Positions 37,893-51,154 of a DNA stretch of 64,000 nt are shown piece by piece. The translations under genes and the position numbers were made by a program. The stretch comes from Lanius collurio (Eukaryota > Chordata > Aves > Passeriformes > Laniidae). Below the pieces are notes generated by a model that was given only the letters and a program-made list of their open reading frames with translations, made no database searches and had not been told where the DNA came from. The first letter of the stretch is position 1, and each line of letters opens with the position of its first letter. The stretch covers positions 23,254,483 to 23,318,482 of the forward strand of contig JACBWW010000015.1 in NCBI GenBank assembly GCA_020086605.1. The letters are read 5' to 3'.

Positions 37893-37947
37893 ATTAGCAT
37901 TAACTAGTTGCTAGTGCTGTTAATTAGCATGCTAGTTAAGCTGCTAG
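37893..37947. repeat. Degenerate direct and inverted CTAG/TTAA motif block
   Basis: Two related units start ATTAGCAT and end GCTAG (37893-37914 and 37923-37947). TTAACTAG at 37900-37907 is the reverse complement of CTAGTTAA at 37932-37939. CTAG occurs four times in 44 bp and TTAATTAG gives a homeodomain-type core. The block is either an old local duplication or a clustered binding site. Confidence 0.7.
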
Positions 37948-38305
37948 ATGAAAGATGAAGGCTCAACCTGATTCTTTAAAATGTCATTATTCAGAAAACG
38001 ATTAAATTGGAATAATTGGAAAGGGAGTAGAGTAACTTCAAATCCGAGACCACTGTACAATAAGAATCAACAAAACATTTAACCATCTACCAATAAACCA
38101 CACATTTTCTGGGAGGCAAACAGGGACTAGGGTTCTCCCTCCAAAAATGGTGCAAATGTGTAATTTGGTACAGTATTTGAGTAGTATTTGATTTGTATAA
38201 AAACTGGAGTAAGAGAATTGAAAGCAAGGGAATGTAAACTGACAATTGTACTCTGTGACATAAATTAGCTGGAGTTACTGATTTATTCCACTTCTAAAAG
38301 TTCTT

Positions 38306-38339
38306 ACTGATTATGGTGTTTTTATTTCCCATAATCAGT
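38306..38339. repeat. Perfect 11-bp inverted repeat, 12-nt loop
   Basis: ACTGATTATGG (38306-38316) and CCATAATCAGT (38329-38339) are exact reverse complements. The loop is T-rich and two G-T pairs can extend the base. A match of this size is near what chance gives in 64 kb. Confidence 0.85.
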
Positions 38340-41300
38340 GGTTTGGTTTGTTCCCTGCTTAAGAAGTGCAGTCTGGCTAGATACTGCCCCAGGCAGAGTA
38401 ATTGTACTTACCAGAGATGGAATAAAAATATCTAGTTTAGACTGCAAACTGTCTCTGTCTATAATGCATCTTAAAAACTTAAATGCATCTCAGATCAATA
38501 CAACTTAAACCAATTCTTAAATTGAAACTCTGCAGATCTTTTAAACTTACATTTATATTTTGACAGTCCACTGCACTTTGTTGCACAATTTTCTTTAGAA
38601 GGTTTCAGCAGTTTGGAGATAGTTAGTGTGACAAACGGTTGAGTCTTCAAGAAATTGTGCTTTCAGCTCTTGCTCAGATATGTGGAAGATGTCACTTTAA
38701 AAAAAAAACAAACACCCCTACTAACTAATAAAGAAGCTTATCCCTCCCTGCAGAAATCATTACTCTAGATGTTACATTTAGACCTATCCTGCAGTATTTT
38801 TTCATAGAGCACAATGTATTGCAACTTAGTGATCTTCCCTCCAATTTCAAAGCAAAAACAAGGACAAAATCATAGCAGGACCTGGATCTTGCTTTTTAAG
38901 TAGAGTTTAATCATAAAAAACTCCAAAACAAAACAAAAGTCAAACCTAGAAACAAAACTCTTCATGGCAAAACCCACCAAGAAGAAAGGTGAAACAAATC
39001 TGGAGACCTCTTGACAAAATGAATAAAACACCTGCAGGCGAGCAAGCCTGCAGACTTATTCTAATGGAAATGGCATGTAGACAATTGCTCTTTCCCCCCT
39101 TATTTAAGGCCACCTTAATGATGCGGATACATTAACTGAAATAGAAACTCCAGTTCTGAGCACAGCCAAACTATTGGCTATTAATCTTGGTTTCCTCCCT
39201 ATTTCTCCACTTTCTTTATTTATCCTGAGAACCATCTCATTAAAAGACAAAATGAAACCAGACTAGATATATGTGAATTAGTTCAGTTTCTGAGCACTTT
39301 TCTCCTCTGAGAACAGAATCCAACAGGCTTGCTGGATTTCGTGCCAATTGTATTTAGATTATTTACACTTTCACTGTAACTGCTGCCAATTCTACAAATC
39401 ACTTAGTATTCAAATACTAAAACATTTAAAAGTAATGAAACACACCAATGCAATTACAATGGTCAGTGGAAATACTTCAAATTCCATGTCCATACCATAA
39501 TGGAAAATCAAGTCTTCTAACCTGACTCTAAGCTCTGGACACATTCCCTAAGGCTGACTCTAGACCAATATTTCTCACAAACTGCCTACCATCTCTCCTT
39601 CCTTCGGTCCTTTCCTTTCATCCCTTCCTCCCATGGTTTTCTGCAACTTTCATGTCACCAGTATTAATAGTACTAATGCTTTGTCCTCAAATCTACATTT
39701 CAGCTCTTGGTGATACTGAGAAATCCCTTTTATTCAGACTTCGAATCCCTTACCGAGACTTAATATGTTAGTTTACCCTATCAGAAGGGCTGGGATGGCA
39801 TGCTTTCCCTCACTCCCCAGTGAAAGCTTTCTGAGATACTGCTCTTAGATTCTCTCTGGTGCAAAACTGGATTTGATTTAGTTTCTAACCTTCCATTTCT
39901 TCAATTTTTCTATCAACTTCCTTGCTAAACTTTTTGGCTTTTCTTCAGTTTCTTCCATCACATAGCTGCATCTTCCTGCAGCACTAATCTCTGCAGGGTT
40001 TTTTGCCAGTCTATTAGAGCTACTGATTATACTTACCTTTTTTTTTTATTTTATTTTAACTGTATGTGACAAGCGGGAAAAAATATCTTAATAAAAATCA
40101 GTATAATCACAACAAATTAATCTGAACAGCACTTTTTCCAAGTGAGTTGCCAGCAAAAGTAGAAAAAAGAAGATCATAGTCACAAGACATCAGTCTGTAC
40201 TGGAAGCAGAAATAACTATCCTCCAATCCCATTTTGCAAAGAAACCCACATTAAGTGCTTTCTCATGCACTGAAAAATATAATACCAGGACTGGAGTATA
40301 TGCTTCCCTTCTGTTTCTAAAACTCTCTGACACACTCTGCAGGTCACAAGCTGTCATGTCATCGTATTACAGCCTAAGTGGAACACAGGAAAGTGGATCA
40401 GGACCTGAGGGAAGGGAAAGCAGACTGTAAAGACTCTTTGAGTGGGGAAGAGAAATTAATAATAGTTTTAGAAAGTAAAATACAAGTATAGCAGCTACAA
40501 TTCAAGAGTTTGTTTTTCAAAGACAAACATCTCACTTGCACAGAAATTTGAAGAGTTTTAAAAGTTTATCCAAATATGTTATTTTACTGCTAGGTTAGGA
40601 TACTGTCTTTCTTTTCCATGGTCATGTCTCCTTGCCTTGGAGAAGCACTAGGATGGCAAGTGAGCCAGAGGTGAGGCAAAAGGGACCAGTGCAGGACAGG
40701 CACAGAGGCACTTGGAGGAGTACAAGGAGGTTTGCAGAGCAAAGAGGCGGAGGAAGGACATTCTCCAACTGCAAAGGACAGTGACCACATCACGGTGGCT
40801 TCTGACAAAATGCTGACACCAGTCACCACAACCCATGACCCTTGCAATCCCCTGGCCTGTTTAAAGAGCAATTCCTTTTATCCCAGCAGAGCTTCCTGGT
40901 ACTCCCCCACCTTTTTAGCTGGCTGTACAGCAACAGAATTGAACAGAGGGTCTCTTGTTTTGCCAAGTACGCTACTGATCTCCTCTCTCCTATGATCACA
41001 CTGGCTGGAAAAGGAGGAAACCCAGAGATGTGCAGTACAATGTCACTCACATGATTTAAAGGTGTGCTTAACAGCAGAGTGAGCAAAGATGGTAAATCAA
41101 ACTCCAGCACAGATCGAAGCTTACACTGGACTAAAGAAAATAGTGAATTCAAGTAAGTGTGGAGGGGGAAGGGAAGTAAATCCCATGAAGGAAAAACAAC
41201 ATTCAAATTAATTTTAAACACTTCTGTGGAATAAGTGCTGCATGCAATTTCCAACAGTAGTTAGCACATCGTAGGTGCTGCTAGAGTAAATATGTACTCT

Positions 41301-44300
41301 CACACGTAGGTGTGAATTTTATGACTACAGGTTATACCTCTGAACCTGCCACTGCTGCTTTCTTGAGAGCAGCTCTCAATCGTGACACCTGGCTCCCTGT
41401 CTATAAATGTTCTCTTCATATAAATGATGTTTGTTCTACATCTCAACAGAAGCAACTCACCAGAAACAGGGAACAAAGAAGTCAAAATATTTTCAATTTC
41501 TTTAGCAGTAGAGGGAAAAAACCTTCCAGCATTTTACTTTACACTTCTAGCTTAGCCAGCCCCTGGAAAGTAAGGTCTGCGACAAGCAGCAGAGCTGCTT
41601 AAAACCTAGGAGCTCTTAAACTGAGCAATCAAGCTGTACAGGCATGAGTGGCACCCACTGACCGACCACTACTGATTGGCATTTCAGAAGTGCAAATTTC
41701 CAAATGACCAGTTGATATATGCTATTTATAAACATTGATTTTGGCATGACGTTTTCTAGAGATGAGAACTGTTTTTTACGTCTAAAATATCTTGATGACA
41801 TCTGCCAAACAGTGTGATTTCAGTCAAGATATCAGGTAGGAAAACTGGTATTAAAAAGGCAGGTACGAGGTACCCTTGTGCTACAGGATTCCTTGTTAAA
41901 TCCATTTTCCATACATATCCTTCTTCCAGAAAGGAAATCTTGGCCATGATGTATCATTTACATTTTCAGAGGTAAGTTTATTGTAGGAGAGTCTTGGATT
42001 AAAAAAATAATAAAAAGCGATATAATGGAAAGCTTGATTCAAGCTTAAATATTGGAATAGTTACAGCTGCATTATAGTCTAGTGATGGATGACTGGATAA
42101 AGAAGTACAGAAGATGCAAAATGGCTTTATAAGAAGCCAGCCAAACACTGATGCTGAAATAAAGAAATCTAAATCTTGCTGAATTACTTGAAAGGACAGA
42201 AAACTTATCATTATGGAAACAAGATAAATCTAAATAACAAAGATATATTATAATACAGTAAAGTTGTTTTGGTTTAATTATTTCTCCAATACTGACAGTT
42301 TGTGTTGTATTTGTAATAAAAATACTTTTTAAAAAAAGTTCTTTAATTTGAAACAACAGATCACATTCAAATCTCATAATAATATTTCTTCTTCCCTCCA
42401 AGTCCATCACGTCTATATTTTGTGAATATATATGCAGCAAAATGTAATTTTTTCTGAAGAAAAGAAAGGAGCTTTTAGCAATTAAATGGTATAACAACTA
42501 AAACAAATACTTTCAGAGAAGCTTTTCAGGGTGTCATATTTACCATATACTATGCAGCTAGCCTAATTAGTCTAAATTTGTTAAGATGACAATCATTTAA
42601 GTTGGGATGAGCTAAACAACTTGGTGATTATATCCTTTAATAAAGACGCCTTTTTGTTTGGTCCTCTTGAAGACAAATCTTTACAAAACAAGCAAGCAGC
42701 TGCTAGCTAAAAGCTACCTTGTACTATACAATTGTAAACTCCAAACAGTTAGGAAATATAATGCAAATAGTATTTCAAGTATCTACATTCCTACACAAAA
42801 TTACACACAAAGCTCTGGTTAATTTTTACATGGAAAACTATTGGTTTCTATCCACAGAGTTTTTAAATCATTATCCTGTGCAGCAATAAAGTTGACAAGG
42901 CAGTACAACCCCTCTTTGGAAGCACTTTCCTGACCTTTAGTCATGCTGTCCAATCTCAAAACTCACAGATGTTGAGGAAATTTCATGCTTACCTGACTAA
43001 GATGGGTTGACAAATGCTATAGTTCCACCCTTTACTGTCCATGAAGAACTTTGCAAACTTTACTGTCTCCAAACACACTAACTTCTAGGCACAGAAAAAC
43101 CACAACTATAATGTTCATGAATTGTTATTTGTACAAAATTTTCAAATTTGGCAGGAAAAATAGGAATAAAATTAAGGAGCAATGTCTTCTTTTCACTATT
43201 TAATGATCAAGCACGAACGGGTGTGTAATTTAGCAGTGCCATAGTTACATAAGCATACATTTGAATACACATGCAATTCAAAACCCCCACCCTCTGGGAA
43301 TGTGTGCCCTAGTTTCCCGGTAGCCTACAGCACATGCCAAATTTGAAATGGAAATATTTCCCTAATCAGCCAAATCTGGGTCAAAATGTCAGCTCGGCTT
43401 AGGTCCAAGTCATTGCTGCTCATGATCTCTGGAACGGCCATAATGAATATTTGTGCAGCATGAGGGACTCCAGACGTTGGCTGTGGGGCACAGCCTCCTA
43501 ACAACTGCCACAAAGGAAAAGTATATACACACTTTGGTACACTTCCTCAGGAAACTGAGCATCAGGAAAGACACACTGCACTTGTCCCCACTTGCCCTTG
43601 TGCCCCCAGCACAGCAGTTCCTGATTTGTAAAAAGGCACTTCGCAGTCATGACTCCTGTTGGGATACAGCTAAGCTGCACAGAAGCACTTCTGCAGTGGA
43701 ACCATGGCAAAGTGAAGGCACTTAATTTTCAGCCAGTCAAATAAACTACTTTTACTAAGATACATAATGTTTTCAGGTAAAAAACCTCTTGCAAGGCAGA
43801 GTCAGACACATAACACTTAACAGGAATTGCTCAGCTGTACTGAAGAGGAGTGTGGTGATGCCAGCCTAAATTAGGGGGTAAGCAGGTGATCTCACTGGCA
43901 CATACAGAGTCCCAAACCATCTATAGTCAGTGGGTACTCATATTCTGCAGACTAAGATAGCAAAGACATTATTAGCTGTTCATGTTCACTTACAAAGTAT
44001 TAAAAAAAAAAGGACATTACACAAGAAAGCTTTCACTCTGCAAACTGACAAAATAGATGGTGATTTATTAATTACTGAGAAAAACTAGCTGCCCATGCAA
44101 CTATTGTCTTCAGTGAGTTATACAGAGTAAGCAGACAAAACTAAAGCCAAGCCTTAAAAATAGCCAACCATCTGACTTTGCTAGGTTTAACCTATTTACA
44201 CCAGCAGCATGCCTAGGTCTTTGATTTCATTGGCCCATTAACAAAATGCAGATCTACTACAGTAAAACTGCGTTACTTGTCTTGGACAGCACCTTTACAT

Positions 44301-44738
44301 AGTCTGGAAGTAAGACACTTTAACCTATAGAAAGTTATGCCCTTCACTTAAAGCTGATGTCTTTTCAGGTGATACATTTTGTGGGAAGTTATCTTTTGTG
44401 GGGGTAATATCTTTTATACCTGAGGCAATGCCTAACCTGATGCTGAGAGCAGGCAAGCAGCTCTCCTTAGCTACAAAGAGCATTGCTTCAGGGGTTAATC
44501 ACCCGGGATTGTTTGAACAGAGGGACAGCTGGCACACCTCCCCACAGAGACGAAACAAATAATTTCTAATCTTCCTTTACTGTATCAGGGTCTGGGTCTC
44601 ATCCAGTGCTAATTTGCAATTTTACAGTGCATTCCATCATTTTTACAATACCACACAGTTAAAATACACAGCTTTACATTTATTCCAGCAGAGCTTTAAA
44701 CTGACAAAAGAAAGTTTATTTTTCTAAAGAACACTCAC

Positions 44739-44799
44739 CTAGTACTGTTACTGTTTTTAAGAATACATCTGTGCTATTTTTCAGGGCTACTGAATTGTG
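44739..44799 (-). CDS. Exon-like segment with good acceptor and donor
   Basis: On the minus strand, a pyrimidine-rich acceptor (ttattcttcacactcttggtttag, ending at 44800) precedes 61 nt ended by a strong donor (TAG then gtgagt). One frame is fully open for 20 codons plus one base, from HNSVALKNST to LKTVTVL, and contains an N-glycosylation-type NST. It is among the best-scoring splice-site pairs by eye in the window, but no partner exon in matching phase was found and the peptide is not recognised. It may be a cryptic or lncRNA exon, or chance. Confidence 0.18.
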
Positions 44800-47700
44800 C
44801 TAAACCAAGAGTGTGAAGAATAAACAGAGCAAAATATGGCAATACAAAATGTATGTTATTTGAGATAATAGAGAGGGTGAAATGAAAAATGATACTCTTA
44901 GAAGTACCAGTTCTATAAAAATTTCAAACCATCAATTTTACATAGCAAAATGAACAAAGCAGCTCTACAAGCAAGGCAATTACTTATTTCTCTTTGTACT
45001 AAATGCAGAAGAAATGGAATTAAACAGAAACATTGCTTTTTCACTGTGAACATAAAAGCTTGAAGTTTCATATGTGAAAAGACTTCAAGCCTTTTTCCCC
45101 CTTTAATTATTTTCTAATTGTTCTACTTTCACTTTTCATCTGAACAGCACCAAGGGGCCACTGTGATGGAGATAAATATGTGAAGCTTTGACTAGGATAA
45201 AATCCATTACATTCCACTTGAAAGATGAAGAGGTAGAAAGAAAATAAAATCCTCTGAGAAGTATATCGCAAGGCATCTGTGTCAAGCAGGGCAGGAAATA
45301 TGACTGTATCACCCAGCTGTGCTAGGCAGAGTATCATAAACCAATTTGAGATTCTACCTCCTAGTTTCATCTGTTAACATACGTCCTGTTTTTCAGGGAA
45401 TAACCTAATACAATATAATTTAGAGGTAATGAACTGTACAAGTCTTTGAACAGATTATCGCCTCGACAAAGAAATCAAGTCAGTAACTATATTCAGGTAT
45501 ATTCAGGGACTCTTTTATCATAGAGCAATATTGCTGCTATGCGTCTTGGGAGGCACATTGCATTTTAAAATGTTGCTGTCTACAATTGGACTTAGGAGGT
45601 GGTGGCAAAGCAGGCTGAGGGCCTTTATTACTGAACTGCTAAGCTGTGGCAATGTCATCAGTCAGTAAAGAAAACTCTCCAGGCCTTTCTGAGATTTCCA
45701 TATTTTTACTCCCAAACCAAACAGGAATCAGCCTGGACACTTGAAATACGCAAGACTGTTTACATGAAACCTCTAAACTCAGTTTGTCTGCTAGGACCAC
45801 AACCCATTTTGCTAGAAGAAATAATGATGGTGATAAATGCCATGATACTGAAAACTTTACGTCTGGGAAAAAAATAAATTTGTAGGCCACAATATTCAGT
45901 AATTCTTAATTTTCAGGAGAAAGTGTAACTGGCCTTTGTATCTTCACAGCAAGAATACAGAAGTGAGCTGATCCATGGAGAGCCCTACATTCACCTTGAA
46001 GGGGCCTAAGCATTAAGAGCTAGTTATGGAAATGTTACTGAACACGATTCAAGCCATTACTCATACTTTAAGCTGAGGAGGCTGAACAGAAGCTGAAATA
46101 ATGGGATACTAAGATTCCAAAGTGGAAAAGATAAATGACATTTACTGAGCAACATCACAGCTTCTGTATATTTAATGACACACACTACAGAATCTGCTAA
46201 CATTTGCCAAGAAAGTGATATATTAAGCAGAAAATTGGTCAAGTTAATAATAGCAAGGGTTCATAATTTTGAAACTTTGAAACTTCGCTATTACAGAAAG
46301 GCATTTATATAAAAAAAAATACACACACACGTATATCTGAATGGGGCCATACATAATGCTAAGCCATGCTAGTACTTGTCAGGGAAGCTAAAATACACAG
46401 TATAATTTCTGTGTAGTTGTCTACAAGAAGAAACAATTTACAACAGCATATTTACATTTCTGTGGATTTAAATATGCAGCTTACTTAAATACTATAAATA
46501 TAGGGATGTTTGCAGGCAATTCTTTCTGTGTACTCAATTATTTTTCTATTATTTCACATTATTTTTATGCATATACATATTGTAGACTACAAATATATAC
46601 ATATGTAGGCATTAAAAAAATATAAGCAAAGTGTATTTATATTTTATGGCTAAGCTTAAGTGGGTCAGATTTCAGACAGTGTAAACTACTTCTCACAAAA
46701 GAAATTGCATTCTCAAGTCTTGGCACACTTAAACAAGTGGCAGTTTATCTTTGAATTCTTAACTCTTATTAATATGATTTCTAAAAATGTGTAAGCTACT
46801 TAAAAATCATTATGACTTAAAAGTTTTTGGGCAGAACCACTTCAGTTTCTATAATTAATAACGTCTTGGTTAATAAGCTTCAATAATATGGGGTCACTTA
46901 ATTCTGAATTGGAGCAGGTGGTGGAAGAAAAATAGTCAGTCTGTGGCACAGAGACATTTCATTCATACTTACTTACAAATGTAAAAATTCAGCCATTTCA
47001 GATACATTTCAAATTGTCTTATGTATCAGATACATACATATTTAGGAACACTACTGAAAGATATATTAACATTTATATTGACTATTAAAATACCTGTATA
47101 AACTTGAGAGCAATAGATGTTAATTAACTGCATTCCTAAGACTGTACAACCTCATGTGGAAAAAAAAAAATAATTCCATTTCCTAATCATCTTCAAATAA
47201 TATGAAATGACATGTCTGTATTCCCTCTAATACAACCAGCCTACCAGCCAAGTCCCAGCAGGCATGACTTTGACCCATTTAACAGGTGATCTTTACAGTT
47301 TCTACTAGAGAGAAAAGAGCCCTGGAAAAGACAGAGTTAAAAGGCATACAAGCAGGATTTTATAATCTAGGAAGATGCAGATTTTTATCATCTGGAGAAG
47401 AGCTATATACATAATAGGCAGCAACCTTGCTCTAGGCACCATGTGCTGGTCATCAAGCTTGGCATTTCATTGCAATAAATGTTACATAGACTGGAAAAGA
47501 CCAGGTCACAACCTCTAAAAGTGGCTTGTGATGTTGCCATCTAGGTTGAGATATAAGTAGAAATGAACCACTGCAATTTTTTTTAATATAGCCCATTTAT
47601 ATTTAGACAACTCAGATTGTGCTACTGGAAACACAGTGTTATGGGTGTCATAATCAAAGCAAACAGGCACTTGCTCTGAAACTGCAAACATTTCTTTTAT

Positions 47701-48810
47701 TTGCTGTTTCCAAGGATTCAGAGAAACTGGAACTTGCCGAAAACAATTCACAATTCTGAATGGTAACTGAACAAATACCCTTGCTAATTGGCTCCTTCAA
47801 GATGGGTTCAATGTCCTCTAAAGGATTTCTGAAACCTTTGGCATTTATTTCCACAACAGATGCACCTCTCTGCTGCTGCCTTCCACTGCTGTCTCCAGGC
47901 CTGCACACAGCAGTCACTGCTACGGACTTTGAGCCCACTGCACACTCTGCAAGTCCCCATTAGGAAACCAGATATCCAAATCAGAGCCTGAAGTGGAAGC
48001 ACAGGGGATGCCCTGTTGATCTCCTTCCATCTCAAAGGCCAACAGGCCCTCCTTCCAAAAGGCAGCAAGTATTAAAACCTAACACTACCAACCCGAAAAT
48101 GAAGAAAACAAGGGAAATTCACTCTGTTCTAAGCCTTCTAAGAACAAAACTAGCATAGGAGGTTAGTTAAAACCAGATTTTAACTAAGATTGCAGAATTT
48201 TATCTAATGTTACCTAATGTTTTTAGTTAGCACCATACTTACAGGTGTCATTTTAATAATGAAATTATATAAAATAATCACTGATCAGATCCCCTCGCAT
48301 CTTAACAACATCAAACAAAAGAACTTGAAAGTGTAAATATTTCTTGACACTGCTTGCTAAAGAACAGAAAAATGATGGTACGTAAACCCAATATTAATTT
48401 ACAAAGCCACACTAAGATGGACTTTGTGTGATCAATGGGCCTTATGGTATCACACAGATCATGTAAATAAATTTACTAACATCTGGAGAGATGATTTTTT
48501 TTAAAGAAATGATCACTCAGTGATTTTCAGTTTTGGAAGTGAAGTGTTATTTATTTCCAAAAGAAAGTGTGTTTCAAACATGCCATTTTAAATATCAAAT
48601 TTTTAAAAATTTGCTAAAAATGTATGTCATATGTAAAAAATAAATGCTTACTATGACTTTTTTTTCAAACTTTAACTTCAGTACATGCTATATAATTTTA
48701 TAGTGTGATTATTTTCAGTGTTCAGATTATTTACTTTGTGAATTTCCCACCTTTCATTAGAACTGGATGATAATGTCACCTCTGTGACCTCTGTTCTTCA
48801 GTCATCTTTT

Positions 48811-48834
48811 TGATGCTTATATCTGTAAGCATCA
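48811..48834. repeat. 9-bp perfect hairpin, 6-nt loop
   Basis: TGATGCTTA (48811-48819) pairs with TAAGCATCA (48826-48834) around tatctg. The hairpin is too short to be a microRNA precursor on its own. Confidence 0.85.
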
Positions 48835-51139
48835 GTAAGAGTATTCCAAGTAAGGCCATAATAATTATTTACATGTTTAATAAACTTTCTGGTTTTGTCC
48901 ATTACCCTGATCTCTTCTGAAAGAGGGTAAGAGGGATTTAACACTCCTTCAGATCTTTCTCCTCAGTGTCTCAATTCCAAGTCCCTGTACAGGTAGCAGA
49001 AAGAGCTAAACTCCAAGTTTACGTGATGGAGATAGAAGGCAAAGGGATCTTAATGATACTCAGAATTATCATAGGAAAATTAGGCAAACAAATGTATTTC
49101 TCCTAACACTCTGAATGACAAGTGCAAATTTAATGGCAACACAAAATTTTAAATTTGGTAGAGAAAATGAAACAATTAGCTCATGAAATATTACTTGCTT
49201 CCTGGCCTTCATAAATGACTCTGTAAATCATCAGAAGGTGTTTGCACTAGAAATATTCTAATTATGCCAAGATATGATAATGGCAGGAGTTGTATGCAGC
49301 AGTAGGTTGTGAGAAAAACATAAAATGCATTTATTAATGCACTATTGAAGCTGCTTCTGTGGCAGAAAGACATTTGCCAAATCTCTTAATGCTACACAGG
49401 AACAACTCTCTCATTTCTAGATTCTGAAGAATGCCTTCTGAAACCTCAGAAAAGGCACATCACACAGACAGCAGATCCATCAATTACATCTGCTCGTTTC
49501 TGGGAGATTCCCAGTGCTGACATAACATGCAAATAAGTAGCAAAGGATAACCACTAAAAAGGTGTAAAACCATTCTGAAAAATTCTAAAGAAGTTGAATG
49601 CTCACTCCAGGACCATAGTTTGAAAGGATACAATTTCTGGGGAGACCAAAGAGTTTTATATTACTCTTAAGAAAATACTTCAAAGTGCATTTTCTAAGAG
49701 AAACTCAGCATTCCGTATTCCAAGAAAAACCATGTCACCAAAACAACTACAAATGGGATAACAAACAAGCTATTTTTTCCAGCAAGATTATTCTGACTGA
49801 AGCTTATTCAGATACGAGGTGTTCTCCGATACAACACCACCTGCAACCATGAACTGTACTTATTATGAACTAAGAAGATTGATTATGCATTTTTTCCTTC
49901 AAGCTTGATACACCTGCGAGAATTTTAAAAGTCTCTCCATCTGAAACTGTAGTTCTGTCTTTGGCTGAACTGCATCTATTCTAACAGAAAATGTGCTTTC
50001 CAGGTTGAGCGTGTTTAACTATTACTTGAAATGCTGGCTTTTTCTTTTATTTTCTGCAGCACATTTGTGTGGACTGAAATGGGATTTAGATTGCTTAATC
50101 AATAACAGGTTATGAAGCACATCATTAGGAATGGAGTTTACTTGAAGGGAAGAGGCCATCAAAAGCTGCAAGTGCAACAGCATGATCAGCAGCTCACCCT
50201 CTTGTGGCCCAAATAATAACTTACTTCACGGAAGAGGCACAAGAGAGCAACCATAGTACCTGGATCTATCATCAAAACTCTGGATTACTACATACTTGCA
50301 TTTCATGAATGCTGGATTATTTTACTATTATTAGGAAAAAAATCAAGATAAGAAAGACCTGCTGAGAAAAATATAGCTCTATTTCACAAGTTACAGTGAA
50401 AGAGAAAACAGCAAAGACCTTAATTTCCAAAAGAGAATTCAAATCTTAAAAGGAGAATTATTAATGTATGCTGCCTGCATATTTTACCATTTATGGTACA
50501 TGTTGTTAGCAGATTTTATGAACAATAAGGAATGGCTACTAAAGCTAGAAAAATGCCTTAATTTTCCAGTCAAAATTCTGAGGGTGTTGAGCAAATCTGA
50601 GACCAGATACTCTGGTATAGCCAACAAAAATACTTCCACATCAATAAATACCACATTTTATAGCACAAATCTAGCTCTTCAGGACACTGCAGCATTAGCA
50701 ACAGTGTAATGGCAGCCACACAAAGTAAATCAACTCTCCTACAGCTTTCAATAGTGAGATTTTACAACTTGTGACACCATAAGCCTTCTGGAGAAGCAAA
50801 GTGTGTGCCTTTGCTTGCATGGCACTGAAAAATTTTGGGTATCACTGTGATAATGCCAGCAGCAAAGACTTTTGGATTCAATCCAAGTGGCAGGTTGAAC
50901 TCTCTTCTGGGAGAGAGGAAATCTAGGCTTTAAAAGCTTAAAATTTGCTTGGATAGTGACAATGTTAATAGGATGTGAACTTTCCCGCTGAAAATAGTTT
51001 GCAACTGCTTAAAAAATAAGTATCTCAGCTTTGTCTCAGCATTAATCTGTCATTGCTGGATAATACTAAGAGAAACACACACTTGCATTCTATTATCTTT
51101 TAATTACATTCATTTGTTTTTGTTTTGTTTTGGGGTTTG

Positions 51140-51154
51140 TTTTTTTTTTTTTTT
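51140..51154. repeat. T15 homopolymer
   Basis: Fifteen T residues at the end of a TTTTG-rich stretch (about 51110-51154). Confidence 0.9.

Larger units (their letters stand above)
36048..46999. other. Non-coding stretch, no gene recognised
   Basis: It contains a region open on both strands (36808-37210), an acceptor-led 35-codon frame at about 37679, the CTAG/TTAA motif block (37893-37947), a perfect inverted repeat at 38306-38339, somewhat GC-richer sequence with overlapping open frames at 40590-41254, and an exon-like minus-strand candidate at 44739-44799. A short AC run lies at 46321-46330 and AT-rich sequence at about 46550-46620. No transposable element was recognised. Confidence 0.55.

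Noticed and set aside
40590..41254. Cluster of open frames on both strands
   Set aside because: GC-richer sequence lowers stop-codon frequency. The translations show no family motif and no good splice pair.
47654..48068. Overlapping 94- and 86-codon minus-strand frames
   Set aside because: Considered as a retrocopy, but no poly(A), no recognisable protein and no splice signals were found.
48811..48834. MicroRNA precursor
   Set aside because: The stem is only 9 bp with no extended pairing on either side.
50030..50120. Acceptor-like tract ending ttttctgcag
   Set aside because: Two frames stop within 15 codons and the possible donor (gttatg) is poor.
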